In this document: positions 37,143-46,800 of the stretch, one piece after another
Layout: every line of letters starts with the position of its first letter
Numbering within the stretch: position 1 is the first letter of the stretch
Assembly: GCA_948471035.1 (NCBI GenBank)
Contig: CAOKRC010000008.1
Location: 1 to 54,806, forward strand
DNA from: an uncultured Clostridium sp.
Lineage (GTDB): Bacteria; Bacillota; Clostridia; TANB77; CAG-508
DNA length: 54,806 bases
Direction: 5' to 3'
Position numbers and translations under genes: made by a program
Notes under the pieces: model-generated
Seen by the model: the letters and a program-made list of their open reading frames with translations, nothing else
What the model was told of the DNA's origin: nothing
The model's database searches: none

Positions 37143-37514
37143 CTAAAACACACAAACCACATTTGCTACTGCATATTCTTTGCAATGTGAAATGCTAATA
37201 TCGCATTGTTTTAGTTCTTCTATTTTTATATTTATGAAATTAATTTTAGGCCTCCCATTTTCATCATTAATTAATTCTATGTCTTTCCATTCAATATTAT
37301 ATTTGTTATCTAAATATGATGAAATTGCTTTAAATACTGCTTCTTTTGCTGCAAATCTTGCAGCATAGTGTTGGTATTTTACATTTTTTTTGCTTTCACA
37401 GTAATTTATTTCATTTTCAGTATATACCCTATGCAAGAACTTGTCTTGTAAGGTTTCTATTGATTCTTTTATTCTATCTATTTCTATAATGTCAGTTCCA
37501 CAAGTAACTTGCAT
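37143..37514 (-). CDS. acpS: Holo-[acyl-carrier-protein] synthase
   Basis: Transfers phosphopantetheine to ACP. GTDIIEIDRIKESIE at the start holds the metal-binding Asp, and RFAAKEAVFKAIS carries the second metal Glu; ISHCKEYAVANVV is the C-terminal signature. The ATG at 37514 lies nine bases after GGGAG; the TTG at 37523 would abut that site. 123 residues, normal for AcpS trimer subunits. Confidence 0.93.
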   Translation of the reverse strand: MQVTCGTDIIEIDRIKESIETLQDKFLHRVYTENEINYCESKKNVKYQHYAARFAAKEAVFKAISSYLDNKYNIEWKDIELINDENGRPKINFINIKIEELKQCDISISHCKEYAVANVVCVF

Positions 37515-37575
37515 TATTTTCAACTCCCTTAAAATACTTTTATATCTATATCAAAGATTAATTATTAGAACTACT

Positions 37576-37721
37576 AAAAAATAGGTTATATATTTATAGA
37601 AATGGAAGATTTAACTCTTGACGGGGACCACGTGATGAGCTGTTAAGGCTCTACCTGTTACAGCCTAAGACGGGAAGGTTATAATCTGGAATGGATAAAA
37701 TAAATATATAACCTATTTTTT
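37576..37721 (+). ncRNA. Long-stem RNA-like element F, apparent chimera
   Basis: GGGGACC at 37623-37629. The first half (to AGCTGTTAA) matches element E almost base for base; the second half (TTACAGCCTAAGACGGGAAG onward) matches element D. As a result the central hairpin pairs imperfectly. Outer arms still pair (about 20 bp). Confidence 0.5.
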
Positions 37722-37730
37722 ATGCTTATT

Positions 37731-38967
37731 CTACATTAATCTTAACAATGCAATAAAGTTAACTATGTTTAGTAATAATGACACTCCAAGTATTACTAAA
37801 ATAACTTTATTTACCTTGCTTACTTTTTCAATGTTTAATTCCTTATATGCTATATCAAATTTGTTTTTTATATTATTATATATTTTTTCTATTTCACTTA
37901 CATGACGTGCTTTTTTATAGATGTTCGTTCCTACATCATCATTTGTTACTTCTTGTATCCATAAGTTTTTTGTAAATTTAATAAATGCTTCTCTTGCATT
38001 TATCATTTTAGATCTTTCTTTAAATTCGTTTTCTATTTTTTTTAAATATAGTTTTTGATATTGTACTAATATATATGTATATAAATATTGATTTTCATAT
38101 ACATGTGGAAGTATAGTATAGTTATGTGTATCTATACTGGAGGTGATTAATGCCATTCCTTCTTTTGTAAATCCTGTATGTATAAAACGCCATTTTGCAA
38201 GTGTTTCCATATGCTTTTTATCGAAATTAGATTTATATGAACTTGGAAATATGTTTGCGTATTTGAAAAATTCAAATTCTATATTTTTAAATGGTTTATT
38301 TTCATTCCAATCTAATTGGTCTATACAAGTATACGCATATGTTAAAAATCTATTTGTGTTTATATCTAGTACTTTTGCATCACCGAACATTTCCTGTAAG
38401 TTCACTTATAAGTTCTTTTAACTTTTTAACATCTCCAAATGTTGTAGTTTGAAGTCTAATGTTTTCATATTCTTTTAGTTCTTTAAATTCCTCATATATA
38501 TCTCTAAATTTGTAATTAAAGTTAAGTACATCAGTAAATTCATTGCTATCTTCTATATTGGTTTTTATTAATAAAAAACATATTCCTGTATTAAAACATA
38601 TTAATTCTATTTTTTGAATTTTGAAGAAAATTCCTTCTTCTTCTCCTGCTTTTCCTTGTAGTTCTTCTTTAAGATTATATTGGAACATTGTGCATGGATA
38701 TTTAGATAGTATTATTGTTTGCATTTCTTTATTAAATTCTTCAAATTTATTTGCTTTTTCTTTGCTAAATTCAAAACCTTGGAACATAAAGTCTTTTATT
38801 GTTGGTAAAAAATATGTATATATGTCTAGGTCTTTTTCTTTTTCAAAGAATTTTACTTTTATATCTTTTCGATTTAATAGTTTTTGTATGTACTTATCAT
38901 ATTTGCTTTGGTTTATTATGTATGGATATATGAAGTATGTATATTGGTATTTTGTCTTTAGTTCCAT
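37731..38967 (-). CDS. Hypothetical protein with C-terminal membrane anchor, one CGG +1 shift
   Basis: I place the start at ATG 38967, after AAGGAG: MELKTKYQYTYFIYPYIINQ. The 0 frame meets CGG at codon 195 followed immediately by TGA. Skipping the C joins SELTGNV to GDAKVLDINTNRFLTYAYTC and a second half of about 217 residues, total about 411. The C-terminus has one or two membrane segments (VILVILGVSLLLNIVNFIAL) after a coiled region, a layout reminiscent of CorA-like ion channels, but no signature GMN is present. Function not recognised. Confidence 0.75.
38382..38385 (-). other. In-frame CGGT, +1 recoding site 14 (38967 gene codon 195)
   Basis: GTT CGG TGA becomes GTT GGT GAT (Val-Gly-Asp). 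Unshifted, TGA is the very next codon. Confidence 0.8.
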
Positions 38968-38984
38968 TATTTCTTTTCTCCTTT

Positions 38985-39009
38985 CAAAATTTGCTTTTAG
39001 CAAATTTTG
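38985..39009 (-). repeat. Hairpin-RBS module before the 38967 gene
   Basis: CAAAATTTGC / GCAAATTTTG hairpin followed on the minus strand by AAAGGAG, as before spoVAD and aspS. Confidence 0.5.
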
Positions 39010-39013
39010 TATT

Positions 39014-39159
39014 TTGGGAGCAGACACTAGTCATGCCCCTACAGCATTTGCATTAGGTGTTGTTCTGTTTTATTGGGCGGACGAGCAATGTTCGCCCCTA
39101 CAACGTTTGCAATTGATTTTGTTTATGTTTCTTTGGGCAGACACTGGGCCTGCCCCTAC
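39014..39159. repeat. Three REP-like palindromes in tandem
   Basis: Copies at about 39014-39042, 39073-39101 and 39133-39159, each of the form GGGCRGACA...NNGCCCCTAC, spaced by about 30 bases. They fill the gap between two minus-strand genes. Confidence 0.75.
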
Positions 39160-39229
39160 TCTTTTATTATTCATTTTAATTCTGTTATAGCTCTTTATGG
39201 CTAAATCTATATCATTTTTTAAATAATGC

Positions 39230-40750
39230 TTATTCTGCGTCTGTGTAATAGTATGCATTTAGGTCTTCTGCTAAGTGCCATTTGCTTATGAAGTCTATTA
39301 TTATGTTGTTTTTTAATTCATACTTTTCTGTACCTTGAACTCCTGTGCTATCTATATATGTCCATTTTCCATCTTGTTTTACTGCTGCATATCCAAATGA
39401 ATTTTGTTCTAAAGCATCTTCATAAATGTAGTCTACTATTACATTACCTGTACTATCAACATAACCATATTTTCCATCTTTTTTGCTTAAGAACATAGTG
39501 TTTGTTAATACGTCACTTGCTTTTATTTCTTCAAATTTGAAGTTGTAGTATTTATATTCGTCATTTACTCTTATTCGTATATATGCTTTTAGTTCATCTA
39601 CTACTGATATTATACCCTCTAGTTTCTTTTCTAATTTATCGTTTAGAATTTCTGTATTTACGTTATTTTCTTTTTCTGCTTCTATAAAACTTGCATTTTT
39701 TCTATATGTAATTTTTGAGTATTCAAATGGTAATAATGTTTCGTTTGATAAATTTATTATTCCATATTTGTTACCTTTTTTTGCTATATAATAATCTCCA
39801 AATGCATATTTTAAATCATCATATTCTGCTTGTACCTTTTCTTCTTGTTTTGTATTTATTACTCCATATTTTTGGTTCTTTATAAAAATTAAATTATCTG
39901 CATTTATTTCTTTTATATCATCAAATTTATTTTCTATTAAAGTTTCTTTATCCTTGTTTATTGCTTTTAATGTTCCATTTTCTTTTACAATAAATATATT
40001 ACTAGAACAAACTGGCTTTATTTCTTCGTATGTTGGCTCTAATATGATATTTTTTGTAAAATCAATTAATCCATATAAATTATCATTATTTACTACAATA
40101 TATCCGTTTTGGTAATCGTCTCCTATACTTTTTATTTCTTTATATTCTGGACTTATTATTATATTTCCTTTGTTATCACATAATCCTAACTTATCGTTTT
40201 TCTTTATTATTATACTGTTTTTTACTCCTTGTAATGTTTCAATTACGTCATATTCTATAGGTAATACTAATTTTCCAGAATAATCTATTAGTCCATATAA
40301 GTTATCTTTTTTTACTTTTAAAACGCCCTCTTCATACCACATAATATTGTTTTTACCTATGTTTTCTAAACTTTCTACTAAATCATATTCTGTAAATTTT
40401 TCTTCGTTTTTTGAGTTTATTATTTTTGTTTTATATGTATTAGTAGTGTAATCTGTATCATAAACACAAATAAACAAATCTGTTTTAGAATCTGGTATTG
40501 TAATCATTTCATCATATTGTGGTGTAATTATAATTTCCCCTTTTTGGTTAATTACTCCCCATTTTTCGTTTGTATATACTGGATAATAGCTTGTCTGCTC
40601 AGTAATTTTTTTGGTATCTACTTCAAGTAAAGTTTTAATTCCTACAATAACCATAACAAATACAGCTATTGCAATAATAACGGCTATTACTTTTTTTATA
40701 TTAAGTTTTTCATTTGTATCATATCTTTTTCCTTTTGAATGTCTACTCAT
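39230..40750 (-). CDS. WG-repeat protein, membrane anchored
   Basis: 506 residues. One N-terminal membrane segment (VIAVIIAIAVFVMVIVGI) follows a basic cytosolic start. The rest is a chain of about eight WG repeats (for example KWGVINQKGEIIITPQYDE, LYGLIDYSGKLVLPIEYD, KYGYVDSTGNVIVDYIYED), a beta-propeller-like repeat domain of unknown role found in many Firmicutes and Bacteroidetes. Exposed outside the cell by topology. It lies 100 bases downstream of spoIIE, after a terminator. Confidence 0.87.
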   Translation of the reverse strand: MSRHSKGKRYDTNEKLNIKKVIAVIIAIAVFVMVIVGIKTLLEVDTKKITEQTSYYPVYTNEKWGVINQKGEIIITPQYDEMITIPDSKTDLFICVYDTDYTTNTYKTKIINSKNEEKFTEYDLVESLENIGKNNIMWYEEGVLKVKKDNLYGLIDYSGKLVLPIEYDVIETLQGVKNSIIIKKNDKLGLCDNKGNIIISPEYKEIKSIGDDYQNGYIVVNNDNLYGLIDFTKNIILEPTYEEIKPVCSSNIFIVKENGTLKAINKDKETLIENKFDDIKEINADNLIFIKNQKYGVINTKQEEKVQAEYDDLKYAFGDYYIAKKGNKYGIINLSNETLLPFEYSKITYRKNASFIEAEKENNVNTEILNDKLEKKLEGIISVVDELKAYIRIRVNDEYKYYNFKFEEIKASDVLTNTMFLSKKDGKYGYVDSTGNVIVDYIYEDALEQNSFGYAAVKQDGKWTYIDSTGVQGTEKYELKNNIIIDFISKWHLAEDLNAYYYTDAE

Positions 40751-40818
40751 ATCTATTTAATCCCCCCAAGGTTCATTTTTACACTTATACTATATCATAC
40801 TTTAAAACAAAAGAAAAG

Positions 40819-40841
40819 TGCGATTTTGAAAAATCTCGCAC
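40819..40841 (-). terminator. Terminator after spoIIE
   Basis: GTGCGATTTT / AAATCTCGCAC hairpin directly after the spoIIE stop, with a T-rich tail on the minus strand. Confidence 0.75.
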
Positions 40842-40850
40842 CTTCTATAT

Positions 40851-43351
40851 TTATCTTTTTATAAATCTAGCTACTATTATAGTCATGTCATCTTTTGTTA
40901 TTCCATAACCATTATCTATCGCTTCTTTTGTTATTATATCTGCAATTTTTTGTACATTATCTGTTTCTATGCTTTCTAAGATATCTCTTACCCATAATTC
41001 TTTATTTTTGTATTCTGTATTTGACTCCATTATACCATCTGAACACATTACCAGTATATTATTTTCTTCTATATCTTTATCATATACTACTAAACTTATA
41101 TTTTCTAATATTCCAGCTGGTAGAGTAAGTGCTTTTATTATTTGTACTTTTTTACTCGCTTCTTTTATGTATGTTGGGCATGCTCCATTTTTTATGAATT
41201 CTATATTTCCAGCATAAAGGTCAAGTATTGCAATATCTAAAGTTGCAAATGTGTCTTCTTCAGTAGTTTGTGATAATGTTGAATTTATTAATTCTATTGA
41301 TGTATCTTTATCAAACCCACTTGATAATAGCCTTTGTAACATTTTTACTGCTATTTGGCTAGCTTGTCTTGCTTTTGGTCCTGTCCCCATTCCATCACTT
41401 ATAGCAAGTAGATATTTTCCATCATCTAATTTTATGGTTAAATTAGAGTCTCCTGATATACTAGAACCATCTTTTGTTTTTTTAGAAACGCCTAGTTGTA
41501 ATATGTATTTATCAACTGATGCATATGTATTTACACATAAATTTGTTTGATGTTTTAACCCACATGTACTTTTTTGTAATACAATCTTTTCTCCTAATAC
41601 TTTATAAAGTATTTTTTCCATAACTTGAACTGAGCATCCTCTTTTTTCTTCGGATAGCGAACATGAATCTATATATGTTGTTACTATATATCTTCCTGAA
41701 CGTTCTTGTTTTATATTTAAGTCTTGTAGATTTACATTTTTCTCTTTAGCAAGTGCTATTATTTCTTCTCTTTCGATTATAAATTTTGTGGCTTCATCTT
41801 CTAAATTCTTTTCTAAATCATCTGCAAGTGAAGATATTACTTTTGATACACCATCTAATTGATTTCCAAGATTACGTTTATTTTCATCTATTTTTTGCTT
41901 ATATAAAAAGTTTAGCTTAAACTTTTTATAGTTTTCGTTTATAGTATTTACAACTTGTTTTATATCTTCTTCTAATTTCATACTGATTTCTACATTATCA
42001 AATCCTACTATATAATTATTATGATTTGCAAATATTTCTAGTAGGTCGCTTCTGGTGATTTGTCTATTTGCATTCAATTCTTTAAAGATATCTTTTAATA
42101 TTTCTTCATTTTCATCATTTTGTAAGTCATCATATAAGATATTTTCTTCTAGTCCATCTAAATTGTTTTGAAGTTCTTCCATAAATACTTTTAGATTTTT
42201 AGCTTCTTCTATCTCTTCTGCTTCAACAATTGTTGCTGCCACTTCTTTATATGTATCAGCAATTTCGGCAATAGTTTCAGATACATTATTTAATTTATAT
42301 ATTGTTTCTTTATTATCTTCAATTCTTGCTATTGGTCCTGAACCTAATAGTTTTGATTTTCCTATTATTTCTTCTATATCTATACTAATACTTTTTGGCA
42401 CTAATAATAGACCAAGTGATGCAATTAGGATTTCTTTAAAATATATTATTGTTTCACTATTTCCTGTTGTAACATATGTAAGTATTCCATTTCCTAATAT
42501 AAATCCTACTATTACTCCTACTTTTCCAAATTTTGAAAAAATTCCTGCTATCATTCCTGATAATGCATATGATGCTATTAAAATAGGTTTTGTTTCCATA
42601 TTTGTTAACCCTAAAATTGTTCCTATTGTAATACCAGTAGTTGCACCTACAAGTACACCATTTTTCCAACCTAATACTAGAACTATTAATATGCTTAATA
42701 TTGTTTTTATTTCAAACCCAAAAATGCTTAAATTTCTAAAACTTGATGCACATATTGCAAGCAATATACTTGCTCCTATTACTTCTTCTATTGAAAATGC
42801 TTTTTTTATACCAAATTCATTTATTACTATTAGTGAATTTGCAAATATTTTATAAAAAATATATGAAGATATAGCAATTCCCACTGATAATAATAAGTCA
42901 TATATCATAAATTCTGTGAATATAATACCCAAAATTTGTACTAAAAATGTTGATATAAATACATATTTGCCGAAACCTTAATTTTTCATTTTCATACTCT
43001 TCGTTTTCTTTTGGCTTAAATATTAGGGTCATTACTACAAAAACAAGTGAAGTTAATAAATATGTTAATGCTTTCTCTGTCCCTTGTCCTATAAATGTTC
43101 CTATTAATGTTAATATATACACAATTAGTGCTGGTATTTTACAAGATAAAACTGCTGCAAACATTGAAATTCCAAACGGAGCTATACCATTTATTCCTGA
43201 TATTGTGGATATCATAAAGCTAAGTATATATAATACTATTTTTTGAATTGTAAATGAATTTTTAAAAAATATCTTTACTTTATCTTTTTTTTCATAATTA
43301 TCGTTATATTCTTCCCATACATCTGCTTGTCCACCGAAGGTTTTGAAACAT
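40851..43351 (-). CDS. spoIIE: Stage II sporulation protein E (SpoIIE), two CGG +1 shifts
   Basis: PP2C phosphatase that dephosphorylates SpoIIAA and so activates sigma-F in the forespore. The ATG at 43351 follows GAGGTGG. Codon 6 is CGG (unshifted frame stops after ten more codons); skipping the C gives MFQNLGGQADVWEEYNDNYE. A second CGG at codon 127 needs the same shift, giving EKLRFGKYVFISTFLVQILG. The joined protein is about 832 residues: ten or so membrane segments to residue 310, a coiled middle domain, and the PP2C domain with GDSNLTIKLDDGKYLLAISDGMGTG split as SDGMGTG and VMCSDGIMES. Normal length and order for SpoIIE. Confidence 0.93.
42969..42972 (-). other. In-frame CGGC, +1 recoding site 15 (spoIIE codon 127)
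   Basis: TTT CGG CAA becomes TTT GGC AAA (Phe-Gly-Lys), inside the membrane region. The only one of the 16 sites with C as the fourth base. Confidence 0.87.
43333..43336 (-). other. In-frame CGGT, +1 recoding site 16 (spoIIE codon 6)
   Basis: CTT CGG TGG becomes CTT GGT GGA (Leu-Gly-Gly), five codons after the start. Confidence 0.82.
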
Positions 43352-43589
43352 TGTTACCACCTCTCACTTTTTTAAATATATATTATTCTAATCTTAAGTT
43401 TTTAAATTATTTGTCATATTTAGTATTTTATTTAAAAAAGTTTTCTTCTTGTTTTTACATATCTTTTTCTTTTGTGACTTTTTCTTCTGTAGGTAACTTA
43501 TTTATATGTATTATTTTATACTATTTTAGTTTTTTTTTCAATGTTTTTTGGTGTATATATGAAAATAAATGTTACTATTCAGCCTATAA

Positions 43590-43725
43590 TAGCGTGAGTG
43601 TAGTAATATATTTTATTTTTGTAATGAAAACCCGACAGCCCATTGAGGCGGGGGAATATCCGTGAGCTTGGAGGGCGTAATGAAAAAATAAAATATATTA
43701 CTACATGGAAGCGGATTGCAAAAGA
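43590..43725 (+). ncRNA. Long-stem RNA-like element G
   Basis: Perfect 21-bp arms (43600-43620, 43684-43704) around a GC-rich core. Preceded by AGCGTGAG and followed by GGAAGCGGATTGCAA, the edges seen in elements A and C. It lies between spoIIE and the surface-protein operon. Confidence 0.5.
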
Positions 43726-43779
43726 GATAGACTGAACTGTAACAAATAAATTAGATTATAATTTTTAACATTAAAATTT

Positions 43780-43808
43780 GTAGGGGTTGCATGCCATGCA
43801 ACCCCTAC
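43780..43808. repeat. REP-like palindrome
   Basis: GTAGGGGTTGCATG / CATGCAACCCCTAC, a perfect palindrome just after the end of the surface-protein gene; it could act as its terminator. Confidence 0.75.
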
Positions 43809-43826
43809 TTAGGTGTTTTTATAGTT

Positions 43827-46800
43827 TTATTTCTTCTTGTCTATTACAAACTTTTTAATTAAGAATATACCTACTGCTAATATTAATGTTCCAGTTATTC
43901 CTATACAATAGTATATATAGTTTGAACCTGTTGGTGGTGTTACTATAATTGTTCCATCTTGTGGATGATCTTCGTTTGGTTCACCATTATCATCAAATGT
44001 TGTATATTTGCTTGCTCCTGATGTATCATGTTCAGTAGGTTGTAATTCTATTTTTTGATTTCCTGGTACTGCACCATGGTCGTATCTACCAACTGTGTTA
44101 TCTATTTCTACTATTTCTGTCATGTTTGTATATGTTAGGTCATCACTTGAACTTTCTGTTGCTAGCACTTTTGTTAGTTTTAATGTTGTTTCTTTTGATT
44201 CTCCTGGTTTTAATGCCAAAATAAGAGGGTTAGCATCAGTTGTTTGTAATATTACACTTTGTGTACTTAGGTCTACTGACTTGTTATTTACAAAGCTTGA
44301 TTTTCTATCATTTTGCATATCTTCTTTTGATACTACTTTCCATATATCACCATTTCTATATGTTTTTCCATTTATTTCAGCTGTATCATTTTCGTCAAAG
44401 TTTAAGTTGTTTGCTACATAGTTTAAGATAGTTTTTGCACGTGTTGTTGTTTCTCCATCTTTTTCACTATTATTTGTTACTGTTAATTTATATGTTATTT
44501 CTAATTTTGCTCCACTTATTAATTCTTCATCCATGATGATATTAATTAATTCTTTCTTGTCGTAGTCTTTTAAGTCTTTTCCATCATATAGACCATTGTT
44601 AAATTTCATACCTTTAATCCATTGTAAATTGTTTGTTTCTGTTTTTGTATCAAATAACACATTTCCATCTGCTGCAGTTACTTTAATGTGTTCTACATCT
44701 TGGTCTATTACTAACTCTTCTTTTGGTCTTTCTACTATTCCAAAGTCTACCCCTGTTATTTTATGTTCTTCTTTTCTATTTCCTGTTGTATTCTTTTTAG
44801 CATATTCTACTTCAACTTCTAGTACAGGCGTATACGCATATCTATATGTTCTTCTTTCTAATTCGTTTGCTAGTAATCTATTTGCTGTTTTATCTATATG
44901 TTCTGGCTGTGGATTTTTATATGCATTAAATACTTCTGCTTTATGGTTTGTAATTTCTCTTCCATATTCATTTGTAATTTCTCTTCCATATTCATTTTTA
45001 GAATAGTTAATTACTTGTTCTTTTCTAAAGATGTCATCTTTTGCATCTGATACCTTATCGTTTATAGTATACCAGTAATATCCACTGCCATATCTATCTA
45101 TTTTACTTGATTCGGTAATTTGGTCTACTCTTTCTTCGCTGTTCTTTTGTCCTGCATTTTCAGTATATCTGTTAATTAAATTACTATCAGTTTTATAGTT
45201 ATTAGTTGTTAAGTTAGAATCTGATTTTAATCCAAATATAGTAGACTGATAATCTTGTCCATTATATGAATTGTCATTTAATCCTTTTTCGAAGCTTGAA
45301 TTTTTTGTTAATGCTGTGTCATTATCAGCTCCATATATGTATCTTATTACATAATCTCCTGGCATAAATCCAGTAAAGCCATACCAACCAGATTCATTTG
45401 TTTTTGTAGTAGCTCTTACTATCATGTTACCATTTTTAATTTCAACTAGTTCTACAATTACTCCATGAATTCCTATTTCACCATCATCTAATTTTCCATT
45501 TCCGTTTCTTTCTTCTCCTGTTACTACCCCTGTTTTTCCTGTTGAATCTTCAAATACAGTTCCTTCAATTGTTCTTGACTCTAATACTTTGTAAACAAGT
45601 GCTGGTGCACGGTTTGTATCGTCTTCATACATATCTCTTATATTTGGATAGTTTACAATGTTTTCTTGTGTTAATTCGCCTATGTTAGATATATTTAAGT
45701 TTCCTGGATTTGAGTCTATATCTATTAATCCTGGTGTAGTATTATCTGTTGGTGTAGCAGAATTGTATGTCTTATATCCATTAATTTCTGCTAAATTCAT
45801 TACTGTAAGTGTATCTTTATTTAATAATTTACCACTTAATAATGTTCCTGCATCGTTTTCAGGTCCTTTTAATTGTAATATAACATATATATATTGTTCA
45901 TCAGCATTATCTAATCTTGTTTCTGCATCTGGTCTTAAATATATGGTTTTATATGTACCTTTTGAAGATTTGTATTCATTTAACCCTCTATTGCTATACA
46001 TTGAATTATCATATTTTGCTACACTTCCAAGGTTGTTTCCATCTATATCTCCTACATAGGCATCTACAAATTCATAGTTTGTATCAAAATAATCTACAAG
46101 TTCTGTAATTGCTCCTGTTACAGATGATTGATTTCTTATTGCTAATTTGTATGTTACAAATATTTTTAATCTCTCATCTTTGTTTGTACCATCTAATTTT
46201 AAGTTGTCATAGTTGTTATTTACTTGATAGTTTCCATTAACCATTCCTGTTACCCCAGAATTATAGTTTGAACTTTGTCCATTTGCTACCTCTTCACTTC
46301 TCATATTTAAGTCATATGTATCTCTTTCAACATCACTTGTTCTTAGAATGTTTGTATATGCTCGCATATCTTGATACATTCCTCTTAATCCATTTAAATA
46401 ATCAAGTTCACTTACACCTAATTTAAATGATGAACTTTGTTTTTTTGAATCGTAGTGATATGTTTCTGTTTTTCCATTTATAACTACATCTGCTTTTAGT
46501 ACATCTTTATATAATGCCATATCGAATGTTGTTCTTGCATGAATTCCTAAGTTTACATGAAGTTGACTATATTTACCATATCCTATTACTTTACCGCTTG
46601 CATCTTTTGTATAGTCTTCTGAATATATTGGCACATATGTTTTATCTATTTCTTTTGGAACACTATCTATAACAAATTCGTTTGGTATTGGATATTTGTT
46701 TACTGTATATGCTTTAATTCTACAATCAGCTACAAATTGTACTTTTGATGCTATATTTGCATCATCTTTATGATTATTAATAGCTTCTACATATGCTACT

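Noticed and set aside
36001-37721. CRISPR array
   Set aside because: The three repeats are about 145 bases long with internal pairing, separated by genes; no short direct repeats with unique spacers.
38382-38385. prfB-like frameshift with Shine-Dalgarno and slippery codon
   Set aside because: CGG TGA superficially resembles CUU UGA, but the codons before the 16 sites vary, no upstream SD-like sequence recurs, and most sites have no adjacent stop.
6058-43351. CGG reassigned to Trp, Gln or another single amino acid
   Set aside because: A simple reassignment leaves the frame unchanged. Here the downstream homology is always in the +1 frame, and the 0 frame stops within 0-28 codons.
6058-43351. 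Twelve pseudogenes from random indels
   Set aside because: All breaks have the same type, codon and phase, no other lesions are present, and the genes include essential ones with intact motifs on both sides.
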